This document shows, one piece after another, positions 15,464-24,581 of a stretch of DNA of 39,011 nt; the stretch's first letter is position 1; each line of letters begins with the position of its first letter. The stretch is from contig SVFZ01000102.1 in the NCBI GenBank assembly GCA_015056585.1, positions 1 through 39,011 of the forward strand, written 5' to 3'. The position numbers and the translations under genes are program-made. The notes beneath the pieces were generated by a model. That model was not told the DNA's origin. It saw only the letters and a program-made list of their open reading frames with translations, and made no database searches. The stretch comes from Butyrivibrio sp. (lineage in GTDB: Bacteria > Bacillota > Clostridia > Lachnospirales > Lachnospiraceae).

Positions 15464-17041
15464 ATGACAAAGTATGTATTGAAAAGACTATTGCATGGAC
15501 TCGTATCATCAATCATTGTTGTTACTATTGTAATGATAATGATCTATACCATGCTGGACAGAAACCTTATTTTTGCTACGGATAATGTCTTCAAGAACTA
15601 TGGTAACAATGAGAAGACTGCATACATGTACAGAAAGTGGGAAGAGTACGGTTATCTGGACCTTATTACTTACAATGATTTTCTTCTTGACCTCGTTGAT
15701 AAGGGGGAACTCGATGAGGAAACTCAGAAGAAGGTCGCTTCAATCGGCAAGAAGCCTGAGAATGACAGTGAAGCTACAGCTGAGTATGTACAGAAATTCT
15801 ATGACTGGTGCAGTGCAAATGGCTATACAGTAACACGACTTAATGCCATTATGGTTACACCCAAGAAATATGCAAATGGTGGTGCGCAGCAGCTTTTTGC
15901 ATCAAAAGATCTGCCTGTTACCAACAGACTTATCAAGTATGTTACAGGCCTTGTTTCTATTGATAATATTCATTATGTTGATGAAGACATTGATATTGGA
16001 AAGAGAGCCATTACATTTACTTTGCATGATCCGGTATATGGCGGTGAGAAATTTTCACCTGCAATTATAGGTAATGGAACATATCACAAGTACTTATTAT
16101 ATGTAGATAAGGTATTCCCTTATCTTCACCAGAATTTGGTTACTCTTAACCTTGGCAAATCATACGCTGTCAATGCCGGCGTTGATGTATTCGAAACCAT
16201 GACCAAAAAGCAGGGATCATATGTAATGTCTACAATGACATTCCCTACAGGCCTTACAGAAGAGTCTGCGGATGATCTTCATTCTGCTACCTTTGTTTAT
16301 GGTTCTATGAGTGCCAACAAGGTTAATTCAGATAGATTTACTGATGACTACACAAATGTTACTACATTTAAATCAGGTAAATCCAAGATGGGATATTCAT
16401 TCTCCATCGGTATTATTGCGGTTCTGCTTTCATATCTTATAGGTATTCCTATGGGTATCGCGATGGCAAAAAACAAGGACAAGCTCATCGACAAGATTGG
16501 AACAATTTACATAGTATTTATTATCGCTGTTCCATCCCTTGCATATATTTTCCTGTTCAAGGCAATTGGAGGTAAGATTGGACTTCCTACAACCTTTGAT
16601 ATGGAATCTACAAGTAAGCTGATTTATGTACTTCCTATTATTTCACTTGCACTTCCTTCAATAGGTAATCTTATGAAGTGGCTTCGTAGATATATGATCG
16701 ACCAGATGAATTCAGACTATGTAAAGTTTGCAAGATCAGGCGGTCTTACAGAGGGAGAGATATTTAGAAAGCACATTCTTAAGAATGCTTCAATTCCGAT
16801 CATACACGGTATTCCGGCAGGAATCCTGTCAGCGCTGGTTGGAGCTATTATTACAGAGCGTGTATATACTGTTCCCGGTGCCGGTAACCTTCTTACTATT
16901 GCGATCAACCAGTATGATAACGGTGTAATCGTAGGTGTGACTTTGTTCTATGCACTTCTTTCAGTAATTAGTGTTATTGCCGGTGACGTGCTGATTTCAA
17001 TCGTAGATCCAAGAATCAGCTATTCCGGAAAAGCTAGGTAA
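15464..17041 (+). CDS. oppB: Oligopeptide ABC transporter permease, OppB type, with large extracytoplasmic insertion
   Basis: This 525-residue inner-membrane permease subunit compares with about 300 for classical OppB. TM1 is at about residues 11-31 and is followed by about 275 residues outside the membrane before TM2 (about 311-333). Near the end of that stretch, LHQNLVTLNLGKSYAV resembles the usual GDLGxS block, so roughly 190 residues (about 35-225) are additional. The C-terminal part is canonical: four to five more helices and the EAA loop DYVKFARSGGLTEGEIFRKHILKN (about 418-441), which docks on the ATPases. It ends with the family DPRI motif. It follows oppA by 150 bp, with AAAGGGA before the ATG. 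The inserted domain matches no family I can name. Confidence 0.87.
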   Translation: MTKYVLKRLLHGLVSSIIVVTIVMIMIYTMLDRNLIFATDNVFKNYGNNEKTAYMYRKWEEYGYLDLITYNDFLLDLVDKGELDEETQKKVASIGKKPENDSEATAEYVQKFYDWCSANGYTVTRLNAIMVTPKKYANGGAQQLFASKDLPVTNRLIKYVTGLVSIDNIHYVDEDIDIGKRAITFTLHDPVYGGEKFSPAIIGNGTYHKYLLYVDKVFPYLHQNLVTLNLGKSYAVNAGVDVFETMTKKQGSYVMSTMTFPTGLTEESADDLHSATFVYGSMSANKVNSDRFTDDYTNVTTFKSGKSKMGYSFSIGIIAVLLSYLIGIPMGIAMAKNKDKLIDKIGTIYIVFIIAVPSLAYIFLFKAIGGKIGLPTTFDMESTSKLIYVLPIISLALPSIGNLMKWLRRYMIDQMNSDYVKFARSGGLTEGEIFRKHILKNASIPIIHGIPAGILSALVGAIITERVYTVPGAGNLLTIAINQYDNGVIVGVTLFYALLSVISVIAGDVLISIVDPRISYSGKAR

Positions 17042-17067
17042 GATATTAGGAAATGGAGACAGATATA

Positions 17068-18045
17068 ATGGAAAATAAAGATTCTCTTTTTAAAGTAGAG
17101 GGAATGACCGATGAAGAGCTCTTTTCTCTTGTAGATCATAACAGCCTTGATTCAGAGAAGATCACAGCTCCTAGATATTCATATTGGCGTTCAGTTTTCA
17201 GAGTATTTTTTAAGAAGAAGATAAATATAATCATTCTTTCAATTTTGGCATTCGTTATTTTGTTTGCATACATTTATCCTTCATTTGTAAGTTATGACAG
17301 ATTCGGCAACCTTATGGATGCTTCTGCCAAGCACCTTAAACCGTCGGCAGCTATAAAGAAATTCGGCTTCAGCATCCACTGGATACTGGGAACAGGTGCA
17401 TCAGGACAGTCAACATTTGATGCTATCTGGAACGGTTCAAGAATTTCAATCTCTCTGGCATTTGTGTGCGCAGCCATTAACATGACTTTAGGCGTTCTCA
17501 TCGGTGCTATTTGGGGATTCAGCAAAAAGATCGACATGTTCATGATGGAAGTATACAACATTGTAGGTAACGTACCTTCAATTCTTCTCATCTCCGTGCT
17601 GGTACTTATTATGTCACCTACCTTCTGGACACTGGTATTTGCCATGACAGTTACAGGATGGCTGTTTATTGCTTACTTTATCAGAACTCAGGTTATCATT
17701 ATCAGAGACAGAGAATATAACCTTGCAAGCAGATGTCTTGGTACACCTATAACAAGAATTGCAACCAAGAATATTCTGCCATTTATGACATCAGTTATCG
17801 TTACACTTCTTGCTGTAGAGATTCCTTCATATATTTCATATGAGGTTTTCCTTTCCTTCATTGGAATGGCTATGTCAGATATGTCTCTTGGAAGACTTAT
17901 TTATGAAGCTGAGAGTGCGATGGTTACACCAGGCTGGCAGTTTGAGTTCTGGAGCCCAGTTGTAATTGCTTCAATCATCACAGTAGCACTTTATGTTACA
18001 GGACAGAATTTGGGCGATGCATCAGACCCTAGAACACACATGTAA
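17068..18045 (+). CDS. oppC: Oligopeptide ABC transporter permease, OppC type
   Basis: This second permease subunit of the transporter has 325 residues, close to the classical length. It has a charged cytoplasmic N-terminal tail of about 40 residues, then TM1 near [19 protein letters not shown]. The short extracytoplasmic segment [21 protein letters not shown] corresponds to the LGTDxxGRDxxSRxxxGxR block of the family. Core helices and an EAA loop [22 protein letters not shown] follow. The C-terminus [12 protein letters not shown] is the usual end of OppC/DppC. ATG 17068 is preferred to ATG 17053: GGAG at 17055-17058 sits nine bases before it, while the upstream ATG has only AGG two bases away. 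It lies 26 bp after oppB. Confidence 0.9.
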   Translation: MENKDSLFKVEGMTDEELFSLVDHNSLDSEKITAPRYSYWRSVFRVFFKKKINIIILSILAFVILFAYIYPSFVSYDRFGNLMDASAKHLKPSAAIKKFGFSIHWILGTGASGQSTFDAIWNGSRISISLAFVCAAINMTLGVLIGAIWGFSKKIDMFMMEVYNIVGNVPSILLISVLVLIMSPTFWTLVFAMTVTGWLFIAYFIRTQVIIIRDREYNLASRCLGTPITRIATKNILPFMTSVIVTLLAVEIPSYISYEVFLSFIGMAMSDMSLGRLIYEAESAMVTPGWQFEFWSPVVIASIITVALYVTGQNLGDASDPRTHM

Positions 18046-18059
18046 GGAAACTAAAGAGG

Positions 18060-19826
18060 ATGGAAGATAAGAAAGTATTATTATCAATTAAAGACCTGGA
18101 AGTAAAATTCCGCGTTAGAGGCCGTATCCTTACAGCTATCCGCGGTATTTCACTTGATATATACGAAAACGAATCCATTGCAATCGTAGGTGAGTCAGGT
18201 TCAGGTAAGTCTGTATTTACCAAGACTTTTGCTGGAATGCTTGATTCCAACGGATTTATCAGCAATGGTGATATCCTCTTTAATGATGAGGAGTTATCCA
18301 ATACTGTTGTTTTTCTGAATTCAGCAGGCAGAAGAGAACTTAATTCGATAACAGATAAGCTTAATGCTTATTCTTCTCTTGAATTTGGAGCAGATACTTA
18401 CAAAAAAATTCTTGAACTTGAATCTGCAAAGAAAGCTAAAGAAACTCTTTCTGACGAGCAGGATCAGGAATTTACCAAGAGAATTGCTGACATTAAGTTC
18501 AAGAGAACAGAAGAATTCAACTTAAAGCAGACTTTTGATCCGAAAAATGAGAAGGACAAGATCAAAGCATCAGAGGCTAAGCTCAAGAAGTATGATGAGG
18601 ACATCAAGGCTGTAGAGAAGGAAAGAGCAGACCTTATAGCCAGACACAAGGCTGATGTGGCATCCGATAATTCTTATCTTGCAGAATACAACAGACAGAT
18701 GCAGTCTCTTAAAGATCAGTACAAGAATGAGATTGCAAAGCCTGTTACAAAGACACAGATCGAGAGAAATGCAACTCTTGCAAAAGAAATTTATCTTTCT
18801 GTAGGAAGATTCAAGTATACAAAGAGAAGAAAATACGTTGCAAAGCTTCTAGCTGATTTTAAGAAAGCTCTTAAGATGGGCGAGGATATCGGCAATGAGA
18901 ATGTTAAGATCAAACTCTTTGACAATGTTATGTATTGCAAACTGGTAGAGGAAGCTGAGACTAAGCTCACCGGTAAGATTTTCATTAACCTTGCAAGAGT
19001 GACTGATCCTGAGGATTGGGGACAGACCCGTGGTAAGAAGATTGCCACTGTATTCCAGGATCCTATGACATCTCTTAACCCTATTATTACAATCGGTAAA
19101 CAGATTACTTCAATTATCATGAAGCACCAGAACTGTTCCGAGGTTGAGGCAAGAGTTCGTGCTATCGAGATTATGAAGAAGGTTGGTATTCCTAATGCCG
19201 AGAAGCGTTTCGATGACTATCCGTTCCAGTATTCAGGTGGTATGAGACAGCGTATCGTTATCGCTATAGCACTTTCATGTCAGCCTAAGATTCTTATCTG
19301 TGATGAGCCTACAACAGCTCTTGACGTTACTATTCAGGCTCAGATCCTTCAGCTTATCAAGGATCTTCAGAAGGAATATGGCTATACTATCGTATTTATT
19401 ACTCATGACCTTGGTGTAGTTGCCAATATCGCTGACAGGGTTGCCGTTTTGTACGGAGGACAGATTGTTGAGCTTGGAACTGTGGAAGATGTATTCTATG
19501 ATTCAAGACATCCTTATACATGGGCGCTTTTATCATCACTTCCTCAGCTTGCTCAGAGAAATACAGAACTTTACTCAATTACAGGTACACCGCCATCACT
19601 TTATAACAAGATCGTAGGTGATGCTTTTGCGCCTCGTAACCCATATTGTCTTAAAATTGACACTATTCAGGAGCCGCCTATGTTCAAGGTAAGTGATACT
19701 CATTTTGCCAAGACATGGCTTCTTGATCCAAGGGCGCCTAAGATTGAAAAGCCGGAAATTATCCGGAATATTCATGAGAAGTTCTTAAAGATGTATGATG
19801 TTACGGAGGTTTCGGAAAATGCCTAA
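18060..19826 (+). CDS. oppD: Oligopeptide ABC transporter ATPase, OppD type, with ~230-residue internal insertion
   Basis: This cytoplasmic ATPase has 588 residues, against about 330-340 for classical OppD. Walker A GESGSGKS is at 44-51. Normally about 50 residues separate this from the Q-loop, but here [11 protein letters not shown] is at 331-341. The extra stretch (about 82-312) is Lys/Glu-rich and mostly helical, with likely coiled coils at about 115-225. The rest is normal: signature YSGGMRQR (391-398), Walker B ILICDEP (411-417), H-loop His449, and the C-terminal oligopeptide-binding region with [12 protein letters not shown]. No Cys cluster for the usual iron-sulfur site stands out. It lies 14 bp after oppC and overlaps oppF by 8 bp. 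All catalytic motifs are intact, so the insertion is probably tolerated and functional. Confidence 0.88.
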   Translation: MEDKKVLLSIKDLEVKFRVRGRILTAIRGISLDIYENESIAIVGESGSGKSVFTKTFAGMLDSNGFISNGDILFNDEELSNTVVFLNSAGRRELNSITDKLNAYSSLEFGADTYKKILELESAKKAKETLSDEQDQEFTKRIADIKFKRTEEFNLKQTFDPKNEKDKIKASEAKLKKYDEDIKAVEKERADLIARHKADVASDNSYLAEYNRQMQSLKDQYKNEIAKPVTKTQIERNATLAKEIYLSVGRFKYTKRRKYVAKLLADFKKALKMGEDIGNENVKIKLFDNVMYCKLVEEAETKLTGKIFINLARVTDPEDWGQTRGKKIATVFQDPMTSLNPIITIGKQITSIIMKHQNCSEVEARVRAIEIMKKVGIPNAEKRFDDYPFQYSGGMRQRIVIAIALSCQPKILICDEPTTALDVTIQAQILQLIKDLQKEYGYTIVFITHDLGVVANIADRVAVLYGGQIVELGTVEDVFYDSRHPYTWALLSSLPQLAQRNTELYSITGTPPSLYNKIVGDAFAPRNPYCLKIDTIQEPPMFKVSDTHFAKTWLLDPRAPKIEKPEIIRNIHEKFLKMYDVTEVSENA

Positions 19827-21111
19827 TAATTCATTCCCTGAGCATGGACCAATTGATCCAGCAACAGGCAAAGAAATACTCCTTTCTGTTAAAAATGTTG
19901 ATATTACATTCGGAAAGGGAGACAGTGCTGTTAAGGCTGTTAAAAATGCCAGCTTTGATATATATAAGGGCGAGACATTTTCACTGGTTGGTGAGTCAGG
20001 TTCAGGTAAGACTACAATCGGTCGTGCTGTTATAAGAGTTAACCCTTGTGCTGCCGGAGAAATCCAGTATAAGGGCGTAAAAATTTCCGGTAACATTCCT
20101 AAGGCTCTCGACAGAGAAGTTATCAGGAATATCCAGATGGTTTTCCAGGATCCTGCTGCTTCACTTAATGAGAGAGCTACTGTAGACTACATTATTTCAG
20201 AGGGTCTTTACAACTTCCATCTGTTTGAGAACGAGGCAGACAGAGTACAGAAGGTAGAGAAGATGATCGAAGAGGTTGGACTTCTTCCTGAGCACCTTAC
20301 CCGTTACCCTCATGAGTTCTCAGGCGGACAGAGACAGCGTATCGGTCTTGCCAGAGCTATGGTTATGGAGCCTGAACTTGTAGTAGCAGATGAGCCTATT
20401 TCAGCTCTTGACGTTTCAATCAGAGCTCAGGTACTCAATCTTCTCAAGAAGTTCCAGAAAGAAAGAGGAGTTTCATATCTCTTTATCGCTCATGACCTTT
20501 CAATTGTAAGATTTATTTCCGATCACATCGGTGTTATCTACAAGGGTAATATTGTTGAGATCGCTGAGACAGAAGAGCTCTTTAAATATCCTCTTCATCC
20601 TTATACAAAGTCACTTATCTCAGCAGTTCCTATTCCGGATCCTAAGCTTGAGAAGAACAAGGTTCTTTATACATATGATCCTTCAATCCATGATTATTCA
20701 CAGGATCAGCCGGAACTTGTAAATATCGGTCATGATCACTTTGTATATGGCAACAAGAAGGAAATCGAAGAGTACAAGAGACTTCGTGATGAGGACAAGC
20801 CAATTCAGGCTGTAACAATTGACCCTGAGAAGGCTGCTCTGCAGAAAGCCAAGAATACTGAGTTCATGGGAAATGATGAGTCTGATTCCAGTGAAATCCT
20901 CAGCACTCCAATCCATGATACAGGAAGTGTATGGCTTACAATTTTGTCATTCTTCCTTCCTATACTTGGACTTATTGCTGCATACATCTTCAGAAAGAAG
21001 AACTATATCAGGAATTACAAGAAATGTAAGAAAGGCGCTATCATTGGCCTTGCAGTACTGGCAGGAATTGTTCTTTTGTTCTGCTTGTTCCTGATAATGG
21101 CTACTCTGTAA
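19819..21111 (+). CDS. oppF: Oligopeptide ABC transporter ATPase, OppF type, with C-terminal two-helix membrane tail
   Basis: This second ATPase of the transporter has 430 residues. Walker A GESGSGKT is at 58-65, the Q-loop [11 protein letters not shown] at 108-118, signature FSGGQRQR at 167-174, Walker B ELVVADEP at 186-193 and H-loop His225. The C-terminal [12 protein letters not shown] is family-typical. A charged linker then leads to two hydrophobic helices (about 372-391 and 408-428) joined by a basic loop, [16 protein letters not shown]. Classical OppF is soluble, so this membrane hairpin is unusual. ATG 19819 is preferred to an ATG at 19795: GGAGG (19805-19809) sits nine bases before it, and the protein then starts at the normal place. 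It overlaps the oppD stop by 8 bp. Confidence 0.9.
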   Translation: MPNNSFPEHGPIDPATGKEILLSVKNVDITFGKGDSAVKAVKNASFDIYKGETFSLVGESGSGKTTIGRAVIRVNPCAAGEIQYKGVKISGNIPKALDREVIRNIQMVFQDPAASLNERATVDYIISEGLYNFHLFENEADRVQKVEKMIEEVGLLPEHLTRYPHEFSGGQRQRIGLARAMVMEPELVVADEPISALDVSIRAQVLNLLKKFQKERGVSYLFIAHDLSIVRFISDHIGVIYKGNIVEIAETEELFKYPLHPYTKSLISAVPIPDPKLEKNKVLYTYDPSIHDYSQDQPELVNIGHDHFVYGNKKEIEEYKRLRDEDKPIQAVTIDPEKAALQKAKNTEFMGNDESDSSEILSTPIHDTGSVWLTILSFFLPILGLIAAYIFRKKNYIRNYKKCKKGAIIGLAVLAGIVLLFCLFLIMATL

Positions 21112-21145
21112 TCAGATCAATATTTTAATAATAATTTAATCATTG

Positions 21146-21194
21146 GGCCGATGTCGGAAGGTCTCATTCAGTGGGGGCTTTGTTGACATTGGCC
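21146..21194 (+). other. Inverted repeat after oppF, possible terminator
   Basis: GGCCGATGTC (21146-21155) pairs with GACATTGGCC (21185-21194) through ten positions with one G-U, around a 29-base loop. TTGATTTT follows, so it could be a weak terminator of the opp operon. Its right arm overlaps the TTGACA of the candidate yicC promoter. Confidence 0.4.
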
Positions 21195-21212
21195 TTGATT
21201 TTGGGTTATCAT
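21183..21212 (+). promoter_or_regulatory. Candidate promoter of yicC-gmk
   Basis: A perfect TTGACA (21183-21188), an 18-bp spacer and TATCAT (21207-21212). It predicts a leader of roughly 75 bases before the yicC ATG at 21293. Confidence 0.45.
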
Positions 21213-21292
21213 ATACCTTGGAATTGTTCATTTTTCGCCGTTTTTCGGGACTCATGAATGACAATTTACTATAAAATACATAGGGGTGTAAT

Positions 21293-22180
21293 ATGGTTTG
21301 TAGTATGACCGGCTTTGGAAGAGCCGAAGTCACTGAGGGTGAGCGCAAGTACACTGTAGAACTTAAGTCTGTAAACAACAGATATCTTGATCTTGGCATC
21401 AAGATGCCCAAGAAGTTCAATGCCTTTGAAGCTCAGATCCGTTCTGAACTCAAGAGCTACATGAAGAGGGGAAAGGTCGACGTATTTATCAGTTATGAGG
21501 ATTTCTCCGAATCAGAAGCAAAGGTCAGATACAATAAGGCTGTAGCTTCAGAATATTTTGATTACCTTAAGGAAATGTCCCGGGATTTTGGAATTGATAA
21601 TGATGTGCGGACTTCAGTTCTTTCAAGATTTCCGGAAGTTCTTACAATGGAAGAAGTGGAGCTTGATGAAGAAGAGGTTTGGAATGGACTTTCAAAAGCT
21701 CTTAATCAGGCAGGCAAGCAATTTCTTGAATCCAGAATAAGAGAAGGCGAGTTCCTTTCAAAGGATCTTACAGAGAAGCTTGACGGTATGCTGGAAAATG
21801 TTGAGTATATCTCAGAGAGATCGCCGGAGATCATTTCAGATTATAAGATGAAGCTTCGCGAGAAGATTCAGGATCTTCTTGAAGACAAACAGGTGGATGA
21901 GAACCGCCTTGCTATGGAAGTTACCATATATGCTGACAAAATATGTGTGGACGAAGAGATTACAAGGCTTCGCAGTCATATAAAGGCTACAAAGGAGACC
22001 CTTGATACCGGAGATGATAAGGACGGCATTGGAAGAAAACTGGATTTCCTTGCTCAGGAGATGAACAGAGAGGCTAATACAATTCTTTCCAAGTCTACAG
22101 ATCTTAAGATATCCGACAGAGGAATAGCCTTAAAGACTGATATCGAGAAGGTTCGTGAGCAGATACAGAACATTGAGTGA
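21293..22180 (+). CDS. yicC: YicC/YloC family endoribonuclease
   Basis: This 295-residue member of the YicC/YloC family would be a metal-dependent endoribonuclease implicated in small-RNA and mRNA turnover. The hallmark N-terminus MTGFGRAEV is present four residues after the first Met, followed by VELKSVNNRYLDLGIKMPK, the conserved family block. The C-terminal DUF1732-type domain includes DENRLAMEVTIYADKICVDEEITRL and GIGRKLDFLAQEMNREANTI, which contains the conserved Glu/His-rich face. ATG 21293 is used because AGGGGTG lies four to five bases before it; ATG 21305 would start at MTGFG. The gene sits just before gmk, as in many Firmicutes. Confidence 0.92.
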   Translation: MVCSMTGFGRAEVTEGERKYTVELKSVNNRYLDLGIKMPKKFNAFEAQIRSELKSYMKRGKVDVFISYEDFSESEAKVRYNKAVASEYFDYLKEMSRDFGIDNDVRTSVLSRFPEVLTMEEVELDEEEVWNGLSKALNQAGKQFLESRIREGEFLSKDLTEKLDGMLENVEYISERSPEIISDYKMKLREKIQDLLEDKQVDENRLAMEVTIYADKICVDEEITRLRSHIKATKETLDTGDDKDGIGRKLDFLAQEMNREANTILSKSTDLKISDRGIALKTDIEKVREQIQNIE

Positions 22181-22222
22181 TGTAATATGCCGGAACACAA
22201 AATGAGAATGAGAGTATTATAG

Positions 22223-22849
22223 ATGAATCGTAAAGGAATAATTATAGTAGTTTCAGGTTTTTCCGGCGCGGGAAAAGGAACCATCATGAAGGCACTTACC
22301 GCCAAGTACGATCAGTATGCGCTTTCTGTTTCCGCAACGACAAGGGATCCCAGGCCGGGAGAGGAAAATGGGAGAGAATACTTCTTTGTAAGTAATGAGG
22401 AATTTGAGAAGCTTATTCAGGAAGACGGACTTATAGAACACGCCGGATATGTGGATCACTATTACGGAACTCCCAGAAAATTTGTTGAAGATAAGTTAAA
22501 TGCAGGAATTGATGTTATACTTGAAATAGAGATACAGGGTGCTCTTCAGATCAAGAAAAGGTATCCTGATGCGGTTCTTCTTTTTGTAATGCCACCTTCT
22601 GCCAAGGAGCTGGTAAACCGCCTTAAGGGTCGTGGGACAGAGACCGATGAAGTCATAAAGATGCGCCTTGACAGGGCATGTGAGGAATCGGAAGGAATAG
22701 AGAACTACGACTATATAGTTGTAAATGATGTGCTTGAAGATGCTGTTGAGAGAGTTCATGGTATTATCTGCGCTGCTCACAATACACCATCAAGAAATCA
22801 GAACTTTATTGACGATATCAGGAAACAGCTTCTTGAGCTATCGAAGTAA
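22223..22849 (+). CDS. gmk: Guanylate kinase
   Basis: This 208-residue enzyme phosphorylates GMP to GDP with ATP. The P-loop is GFSGAGKGTIMK (about residues 12-23). SATTRDPRPGEENGREYFFVS is the GMP-binding region with the conserved Ser, Arg and Tyr. HAGYVDHYYGTP and VILEIEIQGALQIKK complete the family pattern, and RLKGRGTE is the lid. The length is normal. It lies 42 bp after yicC with only a weak purine-rich ribosome site. In many Firmicutes a small remA/ylzA gene sits between yicC and gmk, and there is no room for it here. Confidence 0.95.
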   Translation: MNRKGIIIVVSGFSGAGKGTIMKALTAKYDQYALSVSATTRDPRPGEENGREYFFVSNEEFEKLIQEDGLIEHAGYVDHYYGTPRKFVEDKLNAGIDVILEIEIQGALQIKKRYPDAVLLFVMPPSAKELVNRLKGRGTETDEVIKMRLDRACEESEGIENYDYIVVNDVLEDAVERVHGIICAAHNTPSRNQNFIDDIRKQLLELSK

Positions 22850-22861
22850 TTATGGTATAGT
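22833..22861 (+). promoter_or_regulatory. Candidate promoter of rpoZ-rimO-pgsA
   Basis: TTGAGC (22833-22838), a 17-bp spacer and TATAGT (22856-22861), overlapping the end of gmk. A short TGCGG/CCGCA hairpin (22904-22918) follows in the leader. Confidence 0.35.
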
Positions 22862-22932
22862 TCCTAAGGTGCTATATATAAACGAGAGGTAAATAAGTCG
22901 TATTGCGGATATACCGCAGGAAAGGATTTAAT

Positions 22933-23229
22933 ATGATACATCCATCTTATGTTGATCTTATGAAAGTTGTTAACAAGGGAGTTGAGGAAGGCGAAGAGCC
23001 TGTTATCAGCTCAAGATATTCAGTTGTTATGGCTACAGCAAAGAGAGCCAGACAGCTTATCGCAGGCGATGAGCCTATGGTAAAGGTTAAGGACAAGCAG
23101 AAGCCTCTTTCTATCGCTGTTGACGAGATGAATCAGGATACACTTAGAATCCTTACAGATGAAGAAAGAGATGCATTATATGCTTCTTTAAATTCTTCAG
23201 AGGAAGAGACAGAGAATAAAGGCGAATGA
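22933..23229 (+). CDS. rpoZ: RNA polymerase omega subunit
   Basis: This 98-residue omega subunit supports assembly of RNA polymerase by clamping the beta-prime subunit. The protein starts MIHPSYVDLMKVV and carries ISSRYSVVMATAKRARQLIAGDEP, the family core, with the conserved Arg-Ala-Arg-Gln-Leu. A clostridial-style C-terminal part follows with KPLSIAVDEM and an acidic tail. ATG 22933 is chosen over an in-frame ATG at 22903: AAAGGA at 22921-22926 precedes it by about six bases, and the protein then starts as usual. The stop overlaps the rimO start by 4 bp (ATGA). Confidence 0.93.
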   Translation: MIHPSYVDLMKVVNKGVEEGEEPVISSRYSVVMATAKRARQLIAGDEPMVKVKDKQKPLSIAVDEMNQDTLRILTDEERDALYASLNSSEEETENKGE

Positions 23230-24581
23230 AGATACTTTTTGTGTCACTTGGCTGTGACAAAAACAGAGTTGATACCGAGGTTATGTTAGGAACGCTATCT
23301 AGCCATGGCTATAGCTTTACTGACGATGTCCTTGAAGCAGAAGCAGCAGTTGTTAACACCTGCTGCTTTATCAATGATGCAAAAGAAGAAAGCATCAATA
23401 CCATTTTGGAGCTGTCAGAGCTTAGAAAAAGCGGACAGCTTAAGGCGCTTATAGTAACCGGCTGTCTTGGTCAGCGCTACCGCGAGGAAATTCAGAAAGA
23501 GATTCCTGAGGTGGATGAGATACTTGGCATTTCATCCACAGATAAGATTCTTGCAGCAGTAGAAGAGACTCTCAAGAGAAATAAGCTTTATACTCACAAG
23601 AATTATTTTGATGATCTGGGTAGAAGGCCCGTTGGCGGACAAAAGAGAGTTATTACAACCGGAGGTCTTTTTAACTATCTAAAGATTGCAGAGGGCTGTG
23701 ACAAGCACTGTTCTTATTGCATTATTCCCAAAGTCAGAGGTTCATACAGAAGTGTTCCTATGGAGCAGCTTATCAGTGAGGCAAAAGATCTTGCTGCAAA
23801 CGGCATTACTGAGCTATTGCTTGTAGCTCAGGAGACAACTCTTTACGGAACTGATCTTTATGGAGAAAAGAAGCTCCCTGAGCTCTTACACAAGCTCTGT
23901 GAAATTGACGGATTTAAATGGATCAGGATTTTGTATTGTTATCCTGAAGAAATCAATGAAGAGCTTATTCAGACTATTAAGTCCGAGCCCAAGATCTGTC
24001 ACTATCTTGATCTTCCAATCCAGTCAGGTTCAGACAGAATCCTCAAGAAGATGGGCAGAAGAACCAATAATGCAGAAATCAGAGAACTGGTGAGCCACCT
24101 TCGAGAGGAAATACCGGATATCTGTCTCAGGACCACACTTATCAGCGGATTTCCGGGAGAGACGGCATCTGATCACAATGAAACAATGGCTCTTGTAAAG
24201 GACCTTCGCTTTGACAGACTTGGCGTGTTCACATACTCTCAGGAAGAGGATACTCCTGCAGCAACTATGCCTGATCAGGTAACCGAGAGGGTGAAGAACA
24301 CCAGGAGAAACAAGATAATGCGTCTTCAGCAGGAGATAGCATTTGAAGCTGCAAAGGAAATGGTGGGAAGAACGGTAGAGGCTGTTATTGAAGGCAGGAT
24401 TACGGATACCGATGATGAGGATGGCCTTTCCTATGTGGCAAGAACCTACAAGGATGCTCCCGATATAGATGGATATCTTTTCATCACAGGGGTGAAGAGG
24501 GAGCTGATGACAGGAGATTATGTAAAAGTTCTTATTACAGGTTCTAACGAATATGATTTGATTGGGGAGATAAAAGAATGA
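23226..24581 (+). CDS. rimO: Ribosomal protein S12 methylthiotransferase RimO
   Basis: This 451-residue radical-SAM enzyme adds a methylthio group to a conserved Asp of ribosomal protein uS12. Three Cys for the auxiliary cluster lie in the N-terminal UPF0004 domain: SLGCDKN, VVNTCCF and VTGCLGQ. The radical-SAM motif is GCDKHCSYCIIP (CxxxCxxC), followed by PKVRGSYRS, which favours RimO over MiaB. The C-terminal TRAM domain begins near the RTVEAVIEG stretch. The length is typical. It is coupled to rpoZ upstream and pgsA downstream by 4-bp ATGA overlaps at both ends, so the three genes form one translationally linked unit. Confidence 0.94.
   Translation: MKILFVSLGCDKNRVDTEVMLGTLSSHGYSFTDDVLEAEAAVVNTCCFINDAKEESINTILELSELRKSGQLKALIVTGCLGQRYREEIQKEIPEVDEILGISSTDKILAAVEETLKRNKLYTHKNYFDDLGRRPVGGQKRVITTGGLFNYLKIAEGCDKHCSYCIIPKVRGSYRSVPMEQLISEAKDLAANGITELLLVAQETTLYGTDLYGEKKLPELLHKLCEIDGFKWIRILYCYPEEINEELIQTIKSEPKICHYLDLPIQSGSDRILKKMGRRTNNAEIRELVSHLREEIPDICLRTTLISGFPGETASDHNETMALVKDLRFDRLGVFTYSQEEDTPAATMPDQVTERVKNTRRNKIMRLQQEIAFEAAKEMVGRTVEAVIEGRITDTDDEDGLSYVARTYKDAPDIDGYLFITGVKRELMTGDYVKVLITGSNEYDLIGEIKE

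Noticed and set aside
17053..17067. ATG 17053 as the oppC start
   Set aside because: Its only purine stretch is two bases away, whereas ATG 17068 has GGAG at nine bases.
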